DNA of 64,000 nt from Bradyrhizobium lablabi. Its GTDB lineage: Bacteria; Pseudomonadota; Alphaproteobacteria; Rhizobiales; Xanthobacteraceae. A model generated the notes under the pieces. It made no database searches, had not been told where the DNA came from, and saw nothing but the letters and a program-made list of their open reading frames with translations. The stretch is from positions 930,001-994,000 of the forward strand of contig NZ_JAFCJK010000002.1 of the NCBI RefSeq assembly GCF_018131005.1, given 5' to 3'. The translations under genes were made by a program, and so were the position numbers. Shown piece after piece: positions 33,891-42,755 of this stretch (the stretch's first letter is position 1; every line of letters begins with the position of its first letter).

Positions 33891-35237
33891 TTAGAACTTC
33901 TTGCCTTCTTCCTTGAAGATGGCCTTCCAGTCTTTCACCAGGCCGTCGAGCGCCTCCTTTGCGGTGCCCTTGTCGGCCACCACGTAGTCATGCACACGCT
34001 TTTGCTCCGCCTGCAGCAGCTGGGCATAGGAAGGCTCGGCCCAGAAGTCCATGACCATCCCCATCGACTGCAGGAATTCCTTGGCAAAAGGCGCACTGTT
34101 CGGGAAGCTCGGATCGTTCAGCACGGACTTGGCGCAGGAATAGCCGCCCAGCGCCCACCACTTCTTCTGCACGTCAGCACCGGAGAACCACTTGATGTAT
34201 TGCAGCGCTTCATCCTGGTTCTTGGAGTAGGAAACAACCGAGATTCCCTGTCCGCCGAGTTGCGTTGCCTGTCCTGCAGGGCCGGCCGGATTGACGAAGA
34301 AGCCGATCCTGTCGCCGCCGACATTGGGATCCTTGTAGAGACCCGGGAAGAAGGCGAAGAAGTTCATCTGAAGCGCGACCTGGCCGGACTTGAAGGCATC
34401 GAGACCTTCTGACATGTACGAATTGGAAGCGCCGGGAGGCGTGCAGCACTTGTAGAGATCCTTGTACGCCTCGAGCCCCTTGACGGCGACGGGCGAGTTC
34501 ACGAACCCGTCCATCGCGTAGGGCTTTTTCGGGTCGTCGTATTTGAAGCCGTAGTCGTAGAGATAGTTCGAAACGCCCATGGTGATGCCTTCCGAGCCGC
34601 GCTCGGTGTAGATCGAGGCGCCATAGACCTTCTTGCCGTCGATTTCACGGCCCTGGAAGAACTGCGCGATGTCGCGAAGTTCATCGAGCGTCTTCGGCAC
34701 GGCGAGATCGCGGCCGTACTTGGCCTTGAAGTCCTTCTGCACGTCGGGCCGGGCAAACCAGTCCTTGCGATAGGTCCAGCCGACCGCGTCGCCCATCGCC
34801 GGGAGCGCCCAATAGTTCGGCGTATTCTTCGGCCATTCGGAATAACCAACCACCGTCGCAGGCATGTAGTCGTCCATGCTGATTCCTTCCTTCTTGAAGA
34901 AATCATTGAGCTTGACGTACTGACCGTTTTCCGCGGCGCCGCCGATCCATTGTGAATCGCCGATGATGAGATCGCATAACGAGCCGCGCGAATTCAGTTC
35001 GTTCAGGAAGCGATCGGCATAATTGGTCCACGGCACGAATTCGAACTTCATGCCAATGCCCGTCTTGGCGGTGAAGTCCTTCGAAAGCTCGACCAGCGCG
35101 TTGGCGGGGTCCCATGCGGCCCAGCAAAGCGTGATGGTTTTGCCCTGCGCCTGTGCGGGCGTGGTCCCCGCCGCTATGCCGAAGGCGGACGCAACCGCTC
35201 CGCACGCAAAAACAAGCGCCTTCAATGTTCGCTTCAT
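33891..35237 (-). CDS. Periplasmic substrate-binding protein, family 1 (glycerol/polyol type, GlpV-like)
   Basis: The protein has 448 residues with a signal peptide (MKRTLKALVFACGAVASAFG, cleavage after AQA). The mature part begins KTITLCWAAWDPANALVELS and shows the family 1 pattern FLNELNSRGSLCDLIIGDSQ, PKNTPNYWALPAMGDAVGWT, AFKSGQVALQMNFFAFFPGL, VVSYSKNQDEALQYIKWFSG. The W/Y-rich phrases suit polyol or sugar binding. It is the first gene of the operon, with an inverted repeat about 160 bases upstream. Similarity to glycerol-binding GlpV is inferred from the surrounding GlpPQ/U/ST-like set, so the actual ligand could be glycerol, dihydroxyacetone or another small polyol. Confidence 0.88.
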   Translation of the reverse strand: MKRTLKALVFACGAVASAFGIAAGTTPAQAQGKTITLCWAAWDPANALVELSKDFTAKTGIGMKFEFVPWTNYADRFLNELNSRGSLCDLIIGDSQWIGGAAENGQYVKLNDFFKKEGISMDDYMPATVVGYSEWPKNTPNYWALPAMGDAVGWTYRKDWFARPDVQKDFKAKYGRDLAVPKTLDELRDIAQFFQGREIDGKKVYGASIYTERGSEGITMGVSNYLYDYGFKYDDPKKPYAMDGFVNSPVAVKGLEAYKDLYKCCTPPGASNSYMSEGLDAFKSGQVALQMNFFAFFPGLYKDPNVGGDRIGFFVNPAGPAGQATQLGGQGISVVSYSKNQDEALQYIKWFSGADVQKKWWALGGYSCAKSVLNDPSFPNSAPFAKEFLQSMGMVMDFWAEPSYAQLLQAEQKRVHDYVVADKGTAKEALDGLVKDWKAIFKEEGKKF

Positions 35238-35395
35238 AACGCGCTCCCTCCCAATGGGGGCCGGCCATCGACATGGCACGGCTTTCCGACCCGCTCGAAT
35301 GCTTCGAGCAGAGCAACACAGTCCTTGACGAGCTGAACAACTAAACTGCCGTTTCCTCGCGCCACCCGGATTCTATAGGCCCGGCAGGCTCGATT

Positions 35396-35423
35396 TGTTT
35401 AGTAAGACACAGTTTACTAAACA
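35396..35423. promoter_or_regulatory. Operator-like perfect inverted repeat upstream of the importer operon
   Basis: TGTTTAGTAA (35396-35405) and TTACTAAACA (35414-35423) form a perfect 10-bp inverted repeat with spacer GACACAGT. It lies about 160 bases before the binding-protein start and is AT-rich in a GC-rich context. It resembles operators of ROK-, SorC- or LacI-like repressors of carbohydrate genes, but the protein is not identifiable here. Confidence 0.75.
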
Positions 35424-35940
35424 TTGCAAGCGAAGCTGGCTGGTTCTTCGACACAGTGCCAGCGCTCGATCTTCGTCCTAGGTCCGAAGATGATGCGAAG
35501 CTTCGCGAACATGTTGCATGCGCTTGCCTTCGTCAGCGGCAACAGAAGCTATATCTACTCCAATCATCGAGAACTGTGCGCCACGACCGCGCGTGCCCAT
35601 TGCGCATCAATACCCTTGAAGTGGTCGGCGCAAGCACGGGGCTGCATCGGCACGTTATGCTGAAAGCAGCCGGACATCCGTTGAGGCAGAAATCCAACTC
35701 CAGCCCGGCGACGACCCTCAAGCCCCCATGCAGTCGCGGAGGAAGATTGGGGTGCCACGCGGCGGGGGATGCACCGCGACCTTTGTAACCCTTCTCGCAA
35801 ATAACAACGCCTTGCGGTTCGCTCCAGGGAGCGGTTATCGTGTCGATCCAATCCCCTGTCGGGGAACCGCGGACCAAGCGCCAGCTTGAACCGGGTCAGT
35901 AGGCCAGCGACGGCCCCACCAAAAGTGGAGGAATGTCCCC
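35424..35940. other. Gene-free stretch
   Basis: No gene is supported in these 517 bases between the operator of the importer operon and the monooxygenase gene. Several open frames exist on both strands but none has a ribosome site, signal peptide or recognisable family. Confidence 0.4.
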
Positions 35941-37116
35941 ATGAGCCAGCGTCTGCGCTTCGGCATTTTTCTCGCGCCCTTCCATAAGCCCGGCATCAAC
36001 CCAACGCTCGCATTGCAGAGCGATCTCGATCTCATCCAGTGGCTGGATCGCTGCGGCTATGATGAAGCGTGGCTCGGCGAGCATCACTCTGCTGGCACCG
36101 AGCTTTCCGCCTCTCCGGAAATCATGATAGCGACGGCAGCCGAGCGCACGCGTCACATCAAACTCGGCAGCGGGGTGATCAGCGTTTCGTATCACAACCC
36201 TCTGTGGGTCGCTGAGCGCATCGTTCTCCTTGACCATTTGACGCGCGGGCGGGCGATGCTGGGCCTCGGCCCGGGCTCGCTACCCACCGACGGCGCCATG
36301 ATCGGTCTGCAGCAGAGTCAGACGCGCGGGCTGCTGGAAGATGGCGTTGCCATCATCACGGAGCTTTTGACCAGCGACGAACCGGTCACGTTCAAGAACG
36401 ATCGCTGGGACCTGCGCGAGGCGCGGCTGCACCTGCGGCCTTACTCCAACCCACTCTTCGACGTTGCTGTCGCGGCCGTAGCGTCTCCTACCGGCGCCAA
36501 GCTTGCCGGCCGATATGGCCTGGGCATGCTGTCGGTGGGCGCTACCACCGCCGCCGGCTTTGATGCGCTGGCGCTGCATTGGGATGTGCTGACTGCCGAG
36601 GCGAAGGCGCATGGCAAAACCGTTGACCGGAGCAAGTGGCGACTTGTTGGCTTGTGCCACATCGCGGAAACCAAAGAACAGGCACATCGCGACGTCGAAT
36701 ACGGCATCGAGCACTGGTTCCGCTACTTCCAGCAGGTCGCCGCATTCCCCCAAATGGCGGTGGTCGGCAACTCGGTCGCCGAAATGATCGAGTTCATCAA
36801 CGGCTCAGGCCTCGGTGCTATCGGCACGCCGGACGCGTGCGCCGCCCAGATCGAGCGGTTGTGGCAACAATCTAGCGGCGGCTTTGGCGCCTATCTGCTG
36901 TTGGCGCACAACTGGGCCAATCCTTCAGCAACATTGCGCAGCTACGAACTGATCGCACGCGAGGTGATGCCGCAGTTCCAGGGCCACGCGCAGGCGACGC
37001 TTGATGCCGCGCGCCGCGCCAAGGAGGTCCGCGAGAGGCTCGCGGCGGCACAGGCGCAAGCCGTCGAAGATGCCCGAGCGCGCTATGGCGCGGAGGTGGC
37101 CAAGCGGCAGGCTTGA
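35941..37116 (+). CDS. LLM-class flavin-dependent monooxygenase
   Basis: The protein has 391 residues with the luciferase-like TIM-barrel pattern: RFGIFLAPFHKPGINPTLAL, GYDEAWLGEHHSAGTELSAS, RHIKLGSGVISVSYHNPLWV, DHLTRGRAMLGLGPGSLPTD and TNDGAMIGL-type segments. The EHHSAG motif and PGSLPTDG are typical of limonene-monooxygenase-like or alkanal monooxygenase family members that use FMN delivered by a separate reductase. The C-terminal 40 residues form a charged helix (EVRERLAAAQAQAVEDARAR). The start ATG at 35941 follows GGAGG. No reductase gene is adjacent. The substrate is unknown. Confidence 0.9.
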   Translation: MSQRLRFGIFLAPFHKPGINPTLALQSDLDLIQWLDRCGYDEAWLGEHHSAGTELSASPEIMIATAAERTRHIKLGSGVISVSYHNPLWVAERIVLLDHLTRGRAMLGLGPGSLPTDGAMIGLQQSQTRGLLEDGVAIITELLTSDEPVTFKNDRWDLREARLHLRPYSNPLFDVAVAAVASPTGAKLAGRYGLGMLSVGATTAAGFDALALHWDVLTAEAKAHGKTVDRSKWRLVGLCHIAETKEQAHRDVEYGIEHWFRYFQQVAAFPQMAVVGNSVAEMIEFINGSGLGAIGTPDACAAQIERLWQQSSGGFGAYLLLAHNWANPSATLRSYELIAREVMPQFQGHAQATLDAARRAKEVRERLAAAQAQAVEDARARYGAEVAKRQA

Positions 37117-37805
37117 GCTATTCGGCATCGCCGCAAATCCAGCCATTCCGCGCTCAGTTCGTTCGGGCTCGAATTCCTTCGTCGGTCGCGAGAACATAAT
37201 AGGTTTCGTAAGGAGACATACCCTCGCTGATGACCGGGTGAAGGGCCGGCTGCGAGCTTTTTTGAATAGGTGCACCCTGTGCCAAGGGCGTGACATGGCG
37301 GATCTCCCGCTTTGCAGTGACCCGTTTTGCGACGAACTGCCGTTACACCGCGCTGGTGGGCCTCCAAAGGCAGCGTGGTCGCCACGCACCATTTGAGTGC
37401 GCCATCAGCGACTGACAACCCCCGCACCAGAGCAACGGCCACAGGCTATGCGCGAAAGACTTGAGCGAATTGGGTTTCAACGCGCGCCGCCTCATCGGCC
37501 ACAGCAAGCCGGATTTGGCGGACCGGACCAATCCAATCCGCTTACTCGCAGGTCAGATCGGATCAAGTGCGTTTTGATGCCCGCTATGCCCCAAAGGACA
37601 TAGCACAAACCAAGCCTGCGTCCGACGCAGCGCGGATCCACTTCATTCGCTGACGTCGAACAGGGTGCCAAACGCCGCCTACGCGCCGAGAGCTTCACGG
37701 ACCACTACAGTCACGCCCGTCAGCTTTTCGTCAGTCAGACCATAGGGGAGCAAGCCCTAGCTGCCTTGGATTGCAGCCAGGAAGCATTCGAGCCTGATTG
37801 AGCAC
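37117..37805. other. Long stretch without recognisable genes
   Basis: These 689 bases after the monooxygenase gene show only unconvincing open frames of mixed arginine-rich composition on both strands. Nothing could be recognised as a gene, RNA or element. It may contain decayed DNA. Confidence 0.4.
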
Positions 37806-38120
37806 TCAGCGCATGCGAAAGCATGGGACAGATCGATTCCCGTTGTCTCCGCTATTGAAGATCCCTCCATCCCACTTCCTCTTTGGTCGGTCGACACGGG
37901 CTTCTTGGAATTCTTCCGACCCTTTAAGCAGGCGACGCTTGCGGTCGGCCTGATCGTCGGCCGATGCTTCTGGATTGGTAATGCGATCGATTGCGTTCGC
38001 CGCCATTTCCCGAGCCCGGCGTTTCTGGTCTTCACTCGACTGCCGGCTGGTGAGCTCACGGCTTCGAGGGCGAACGACAGCGTCGAAGCCAAGTCTGAAA
38101 CGGGCGAAGGAACAGGTCAT
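37806..38120 (-). CDS. Small hypothetical protein, coupled to the upstream DUF6894-like gene
   Basis: The frame begins at 38120, overlapping the stop of the preceding minus-strand gene by four bases. The product has 104 residues. After a basic start, the segment KRRAREMAANAIDRITNPEA, then SADDQADRKRRLLKGSEEFQ and EARVDRPKRK, forms a highly charged helix without membrane segments, of the kind seen in Bradyrhizobium conserved hypotheticals. The last residues are low-complexity. The coding call rests on the overlap and on the coherent charged segment. Confidence 0.55.
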   Translation of the reverse strand: MTCSFARFRLGFDAVVRPRSRELTSRQSSEDQKRRAREMAANAIDRITNPEASADDQADRKRRLLKGSEEFQEARVDRPKRKWDGGIFNSGDNGNRSVPCFRMR

Positions 38121-38359
38121 TGACGTCGAACGATGTTCGGGCGACCCCCCGATGTAATCGGCGCCTCAAATATCTCGTTGCCACTGTCATCTCGGACCGA
38201 GATATAGTTTCCGGGTTTCGCGAAATTCGGCCGCTCGGTGCCAATCCTATGAGCGACGAACTGCGCGTGGTCCTTTGCTTCCTTGCGGGACCGGCACTGG
38301 TGCCCCAAGACATCGTGGGCCGGAAGTTCGCCGGCTAAATCAAAGAAGAACCTCTTCAT
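38117..38359 (-). CDS. DUF6894-like small protein
   Basis: The product has 80 residues. MKRFFFDLAGELPAHDVLGH at the start resembles the M-x-x-Y/F-F-F-D-x-x-x-G opening of the DUF6894 family common in Bradyrhizobium and Methylobacterium. It continues with SRKEAKDHAQFVAHRIGTER and a beta end NYISVRDDSGNEIFEAPITS. The family is cytoplasmic with unknown function. The Met at 38359 is favoured because the motif begins there. The gene overlaps the one downstream. Confidence 0.7.
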   Translation of the reverse strand: MKRFFFDLAGELPAHDVLGHQCRSRKEAKDHAQFVAHRIGTERPNFAKPGNYISVRDDSGNEIFEAPITSGGRPNIVRRQ

Positions 38360-38567
38360 TGGCGTACAACGCAGTGCTGCGCCGGCCGTTCCTGAACGGC
38401 CGTGACGCTGCACTCCTGCTTTTGAACGATCTTGCCCCTGGGCAACCGCCTCGCCGGTTACAAGGTTGTCCCTGCAGATCGATCCCCAGCGAGGATCGGC
38501 CGGCACCGCCGCGGTAAGTCACGGGAGCTGACCATTCCATCAATTGAGAGCCCGCGTCGCGTCGACA

Positions 38568-39116
38568 ATGAAACATTTCGAGCCATCGGAGTTTGAATTT
38601 GCTTCGGAGAAATTAACAGTGAAGCAAATCCTGAAACCGGTCATTTATGTGCTGGCCGCCCTGTATTTCCTCGTCGACGCGGCTTTCACGGCCATCGCGA
38701 GGCCAATATCTAACTGGCTCGCCAGGCATGTCGTGTTGAGGCGGTTGCGCGCCTGGATTAGATCGTTGCGGCCCTACCCGTCGCTGGCGCTGTTTTCGGT
38801 GCCGGTGATCATGCTGGAACCGGTCAAGCCGATGGCCGCATATCTGGCCGCTACAGGTCAGATGGTGAGCAGCGTCGTGACATTGATCGTCGGCGAGCTT
38901 CTAAAGCTCGTCCTGGTCGAGCGCCTCTTCGACCTTACTCGGGACAAGCTGATGAAAATTCCGGCCTTTGCCTGGGTGTACACAAAATTCCGCGAAGCCA
39001 AGGCTTGGCTGAAAGCCACCGAGGCTTGGAAGGCCATTGTCACGATAGCCAAGACCGCCCGTCAGTATGCAAGCCAGATGAAGAAATCCGCTGCGACGGC
39101 GTTTCGGCAGCCTTAG
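38568..39116 (+). CDS. Membrane protein of unknown function
   Basis: The protein has 182 residues. A hydrophobic segment near residues 24-45 (LKPVIYVLAALYFLVDAAFT) and a pair at 78-125 (YPSLALFSVPVIMLEPVKPM, SVVTLIVGELLKLVLVERLF) suggest two or three membrane helices, with a basic C-terminal helical tail (FREAKAWLKATEAWKAIVTI). Start ATG at 38568. No clear ribosome site, and no family could be named. It is a single gene. Confidence 0.65.
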   Translation: MKHFEPSEFEFASEKLTVKQILKPVIYVLAALYFLVDAAFTAIARPISNWLARHVVLRRLRAWIRSLRPYPSLALFSVPVIMLEPVKPMAAYLAATGQMVSSVVTLIVGELLKLVLVERLFDLTRDKLMKIPAFAWVYTKFREAKAWLKATEAWKAIVTIAKTARQYASQMKKSAATAFRQP

Positions 39117-39459
39117 GCCATGACTCGCCGCCACTGCGAAGGGGCTTCTACTCGAACGGCGTGAAGCGGCTTCGAGCGCACTGGCGCGCTCGGAAAGCCG
39201 CTCAAAAAAGAAGGGTTGCGCTCGTCGTGGGTTCGGGCAGCAGCTTCCAAACTACACTCCCGCCCCCCGGCTCTCGAGAACCCCAAATCCCGGCAGCTGG
39301 GCTTTTGCGCGAACAGGTCCTCTCCAGGCTGGATGAGCTGCCGCGCTCACGCCGCTCGAGCCATCCTAGGGCGGTGGCGTGGTCGAACCCAGCCCTTCCA
39401 TCCGGCCGGCGTGGCCTGAAAAGCATCGGCTCATCGAGCCGTCGTCTTACCGTTGGTTA

Positions 39460-39530
39460 ACGTCCCCCGCTCCAAAGGGGACGTGACACCAGGGACGGCC
39501 CCAGCGAAGCACCCGCTGGGGCCGTTTTGA
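39460..39530 (+). repeat. Dispersed double-hairpin repeat with terminator-like end (copy 1)
   Basis: Two consecutive hairpins are present: ACGTCCCC/GGGGACGT (39460-39467, 39477-39484), then a perfect 10-bp stem CGGCCCCAGC/GCTGGGGCCG (39496-39505, 39515-39524) followed by TTTTGATTTTA. The second could act as a rho-independent terminator. A clearly related inverted copy lies at 58323-58393, so this is a mobile-like intergenic repeat and not a unique terminator. Confidence 0.75.
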
Positions 39531-39625
39531 TTTTAGTTACAGCTGTGCGCCGATCCGGACTTCATGGGAACAATGGTTCTTCGAATCGGTTGTCGAGCGT
39601 GCTTAACCAAGCAGAAGCATGTTGG

Positions 39626-40015
39626 ATGCCGTATTGTAGCGGTCGATCGCTTGTTTTGTGGAGTTTTCCGTTCCTGCTTGTTCTGAGCGGCTGCAGCGAA
39701 AAGCCCGAGTGCGATTCAATCGAAACCCGAAATGCCGTGCTCCAGATTGTTTCGGACGACCACGGTAATCCGCTGGTCAACTTCGCTGCCAAAAATTCAA
39801 CCGCAATGCCAAATCCGGAAAACGTTAAACCGCTATATCTTCTCGGTGAAAGAATAGTCACCACTTCAACGAGTGAGGACAAGCGAACGCTACAATGTAG
39901 CGGCGCGATTTCGGTTAGTGTTGGCGACACAAAAGCGTCTAAAGAGGTAGAGTTTACGGTACAACAATCGTTGGACGGCAAGATTTCCGTATCGGTTATT
40001 CCATTCCAGTTTTGA
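39626..40015 (+). CDS. Small lipoprotein
   Basis: The product has 129 residues. MPYCSGRSLVLWSFPFLLVL followed by SGC gives a lipobox (L-x-S-G-C) with the lipid-attached Cys about 24 residues in. The mature part has a further Cys (KPECDSIETRN) and one in LQCSGAISVSVGD, then beta strands to the end (SLDGKISVSVIPFQF). No family recognised. It is a single gene transcribed rightward, downstream of the terminator-like repeat. Confidence 0.7.
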   Translation: MPYCSGRSLVLWSFPFLLVLSGCSEKPECDSIETRNAVLQIVSDDHGNPLVNFAAKNSTAMPNPENVKPLYLLGERIVTTSTSEDKRTLQCSGAISVSVGDTKASKEVEFTVQQSLDGKISVSVIPFQF

Positions 40016-40228
40016 AATCTCCTTGCCGCGTCTGGGGTGGGTTGTTCTCGCCCTGACCGCCCAAGTTTCGGCATCGCTTATCGACGACGTCCGCTCTAAC
40101 CTCCGGAGAACGGACACGCGGGTAAGGGACCCGCACGGAAATCAGAGCATGCCGTCAACTTCTCGCACGTGCGATCACCACTCGGCCTTTTTCTCTCGCT
40201 TGTACGTTCATAGCTGGGCTTTGGTCCT

Positions 40229-40690
40229 CTAACCGTTCTGGGTACCGTCAGCGTAGCCACCACCGATCTGTGTGCCAGGCGCCAGCAGTCCTTTGCCCGG
40301 AACATGATTGATCTCCAACCTCGTGCCGTCCGGATCCTCAAACAGCACCGAGTAGTAGCCGGGTGCGAAATTGTCCTCCTGCGGTGCGTGAATGATGTGT
40401 GCGCCGATCTTTAAAAGAAAGTTGTAAACCTCGTCGACGTCGGCACGTTCTCGCGCACGAAAACAATGATGATGTAATCCGACAGTGCCCTGACGGAATC
40501 GTTGGCCGGCATACTCCTCTGCTGGAGCATGAATGCCAAATCCCGTACGACCGCCGACACAATAGAAGGTGTTCACGGTGTCCGCCACGATCGTAAGGCC
40601 CATAAATGGCAATAGCTGTGCGTAGAAGGCGCGTGCGGATGCAAAATTTCCAGCCGTGATGAATGTGTGGGCGATACCATTGATTTGCAT
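40229..40690 (-). CDS. VOC-superfamily (glyoxalase/dioxygenase-like) protein
   Basis: The protein has 153 residues with the paired beta-alpha-beta-beta-beta modules of the VOC fold. Metal-ligand positions are suggested by INGIAHTFITAGNFASARAF (His8), TVGLHHHCFRARERADVDEV (His in the second module) and SVLFEDPDGTRLEINHVPG (Glu). GYYSVLFEDPDG-RLEI is a strong signature. Function may be isomerase, dioxygenase or resistance; no neighbours decide. Start ATG at 40690. Confidence 0.85.
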   Translation of the reverse strand: MQINGIAHTFITAGNFASARAFYAQLLPFMGLTIVADTVNTFYCVGGRTGFGIHAPAEEYAGQRFRQGTVGLHHHCFRARERADVDEVYNFLLKIGAHIIHAPQEDNFAPGYYSVLFEDPDGTRLEINHVPGKGLLAPGTQIGGGYADGTQNG

Positions 40691-41102
40691 ATTCTATCCT
40701 CCCGCAATTATCAGTTTTCCAAGAGCGGTTCCCCTGCCGCCTGAAGCCGTGGTCGTCACGAAGGGCCCTTGGCCTTTGGGATTCGCGGCCTAGCCACGGA
40801 GCCTCAACATTTGAATTGCAGATGCGCGTGAAAAGGTTCGGGCGCGGTAGCCAAAAAAACCGTTCTTTGACTTTTTTGGTTGCCCCTACCCCTCAACTTG
40901 GCCGATCTGAGCCGAAAGCCATGAGCAGCAAGCCTGCCTCGCTTACACGCCGAACCAACGGCTCAGCGATAGACCAAGCCGACGCGCGGTGGTGCCGTAG
41001 GCTTCCGATTTGCGTTAAGTCGTCACATCGAGATGTTCAGCAACACCTCCGACTCAATACGGTCCGAATTTCAAGGCAGGGACGCGTGAGGAACATTGGC
41101 GG
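40691..41102. other. Gene-free stretch
   Basis: An open frame on the plus strand from 40816 lacks ribosome site and family and was not accepted. It contains the presumed promoter region of the VOC gene (leftward). Confidence 0.35.
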
Positions 41103-41333
41103 TTAGTTCAAAAACGTCACACCAAGTCGGCGTGCATCACGCCAAACTACTTGGCATATCGTATCGACGTCCGCGCTCGGAATGCGCAATCCGAAGGCCG
41201 CGGGCACGAAAGGCGCGTCAGGAGTCTGAACGACTGCGGAGGAAGCCGTGAGATGGCGGACCTTGCAGCGCATGGGAGCACCATCAATCACTATCTGGCC
41301 TGCACAGACATTGCGCTGCCGCTCGTTCGCCAA
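41103..41333 (-). CDS. PilZ-domain-like small protein
   Basis: The protein has 76 residues. It begins QRNVCAGQIVIDGAPMRCKV, then RHLTASSAVVQTPDAPFVPA and ends DTICQVVWRDARRLGVTFLN. The last phrase (C-VVWR-AR-LGV-F) is the closing strand of the PilZ domains that make up many short Bradyrhizobium proteins. The R-x-x-x-R and D/N-x-S-x-x-G c-di-GMP motifs are degenerate here (N-terminal RQRNV and LTASSA), so nucleotide binding is uncertain. Single gene. Confidence 0.75.
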   Translation of the reverse strand: MANERQRNVCAGQIVIDGAPMRCKVRHLTASSAVVQTPDAPFVPAAFGLRIPSADVDTICQVVWRDARRLGVTFLN

Positions 41334-41597
41334 GTCTCGCCGTTCCCCATTATACCGAGGCGGATGTTGATTGGCGATTCCCGACTCAAATAAGGCCAGA
41401 CCGTGGTTTCATGCGACGCCGCGAGCCTTTCTTCCATGGCAGCGAGCGCTGCCAGTACGCTGTCCTGCGCCTTGACCGTCCCTGCGCTCGGCCTGCTTCG
41501 TGTCACCTCACCCATTCGCCAGGCAATCTCGCGTGCAGTCATGCCGTCCAAGCTATCCTCAAGCACCGCGAAGTGTGCGCCCAGGGCCGAGGCGGTT

Positions 41598-41787
41598 ACC
41601 TAAGACAATGGTGACAACCTCGTGCCGAACGGGTTGGCGAGGGGCTGCGAGGTTCTCTGCTCCAGTCGAAATATCCCGGATCGTAGTGCATGAAGCTGAC
41701 GAGCCAAATGCCGTCGTCGACCTCCTTGATGCCGCTTTTATCCGGCCAGCACGGTGGAGAGGTTGATCCGCTTCCGGTGCTGGCGGA
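41598..41787 (-). mobile_element. IS481-family remnant, short second copy
   Basis: This segment is a diverged copy of the 3' end of the IS481 remnant at 6484-6950. It matches from CTAAGAC (41601) through CAACCTCGTGCCGAACGGGT and GCATGAAGCTGACGAGCCAA to CGTCGACCTCCTTGATGCCG, with a few small deletions that break the frame. Only about 190 bases remain, corresponding to the last 60 codons of the transposase. Confidence 0.85.
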
Positions 41788-41987
41788 GCCGTTGGATCGT
41801 CCGCCCCTGGCACGCGCCTTGCCAATGGGTCGATGCTGGCATTTCCGCGACCCAGCTTGATACAGGGCGCCGCCGGGACGCTATGTTTCGAGCCCGGCGG
41901 CGTACTTTCTTGGGATAACTCGTATCTCCAGAGGCGTAGTCGCCCCTTGCGTTTCCGGTGATTTCCGGGCTTGCCGCCGAGCCCAAG

Positions 41988-42248
41988 TCATTCGGTGCGG
42001 ACTAATTTCGACGATGAAACGATTGAATGGTCAGGTAGCTGATCGCAACTCTTTCGCTCTTTGAGAGGGTGGATCGGAGTAGAGCCAAATGTCGAGGTCT
42101 CGGCGGCGTTGGTGAATTCGGCCAGACTTGAATCCGACGACCACTCCACGTAAGCGATAAGGGCGAAGACAACTGCTGCCACGAGGAGAAGCTGAACCGC
42201 CGCCGTGGCGCCTATTCCCCACCAATTCTGGCTAGCGAATAATGGCAT
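41988..42248 (-). CDS. Small single-helix membrane protein
   Basis: The product has 86 residues. MPLFASQNWWGIGATAAVQL continues to LLLVAAVVFALIAYVEWSSD, giving one transmembrane helix (about 12-35), followed by a polar C-terminal tail of about 50 residues without clear features. The Met at 42248 is chosen because the membrane segment begins soon after. The topology is coherent, but there is no recognised family. Confidence 0.5.
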   Translation of the reverse strand: MPLFASQNWWGIGATAAVQLLLVAAVVFALIAYVEWSSDSSLAEFTNAAETSTFGSTPIHPLKERKSCDQLPDHSIVSSSKLVRTE

Positions 42249-42569
42249 GGCGGTTCTTCCGACACCGGGTTTCACCCTGTTGTTAGACCAATTCGCAATG
42301 CGCAAGTGTGAACTGCCTTACATCTCACGCCCACTTGATGTCCCGCCGCGGTATGCCCGCCAGCGTGAACCGGCGAGCCTTTGATTTTGTAGGCAATCAA
42401 ACCACCGCTGCGCCGAGTCGGCACGCTCGGCACAAAAGCCAATTTCTTTCGAACCTTCCGGTCGGCCGGGAAGACCTATTTCTGAGGTCCCCGCCCCACC
42501 AGCGGGGCTTCCGTTCGTCTCAAAGTCAGTCCTCAGCTTGGATTTCGGGTGTAAGGCGAAGGCAGCACG

Positions 42570-42755
42570 ATGATCCCATCGTTTCACAACGCAGACAGAC
42601 CGACCCACCGGCGCGTGATGGTAGTGGGTCTGGTGTTTTGCGTCGCCTTTGTCGTCATCAGCTTTTCGCTGCGGCCGCAGCCGGCTGACGATCGCGTGCT
42701 GGTGAAGGCGGACCGGCTGGTGCGTACTGCGGGCGAACCGCACAAGGCGAGATAG
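42570..42755 (+). CDS. 61-residue single-helix membrane protein
   Basis: The product begins MIPSFHNADRPTHRRVMVVG and continues into VVGLVFCVAFVVISFSLRPQ, one transmembrane helix (about 16-36), then a short polar tail DRVLVKADRLVRTAGEPHKA. The pattern (basic, helix, RPQP, VKADRLVRTAGEP) is of a kind shared by small conserved Bradyrhizobium membrane proteins. Function unknown. No partner gene is adjacent. Confidence 0.7.
   Translation: MIPSFHNADRPTHRRVMVVGLVFCVAFVVISFSLRPQPADDRVLVKADRLVRTAGEPHKAR

Noticed and set aside
35456..35877. Short ORFs between the importer operon and the monooxygenase
   Set aside because: Overlapping frames on both strands without ribosome sites or coherent composition.
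37117..37805. Transposase remnant after the LLM monooxygenase
   Set aside because: Several frames were read for transposase motifs and none matched a known family.
40816..41106. Open frame of 96 codons upstream of the PilZ-like gene
   Set aside because: Arg/Ser-rich without domain or ribosome site.
41291..41566. Minus-strand frame overlapping the PilZ-like gene start
   Set aside because: Beginning DGMTAREIAWRMGEV looks protein-like, but no family is recognised and it overlaps a better-supported gene.
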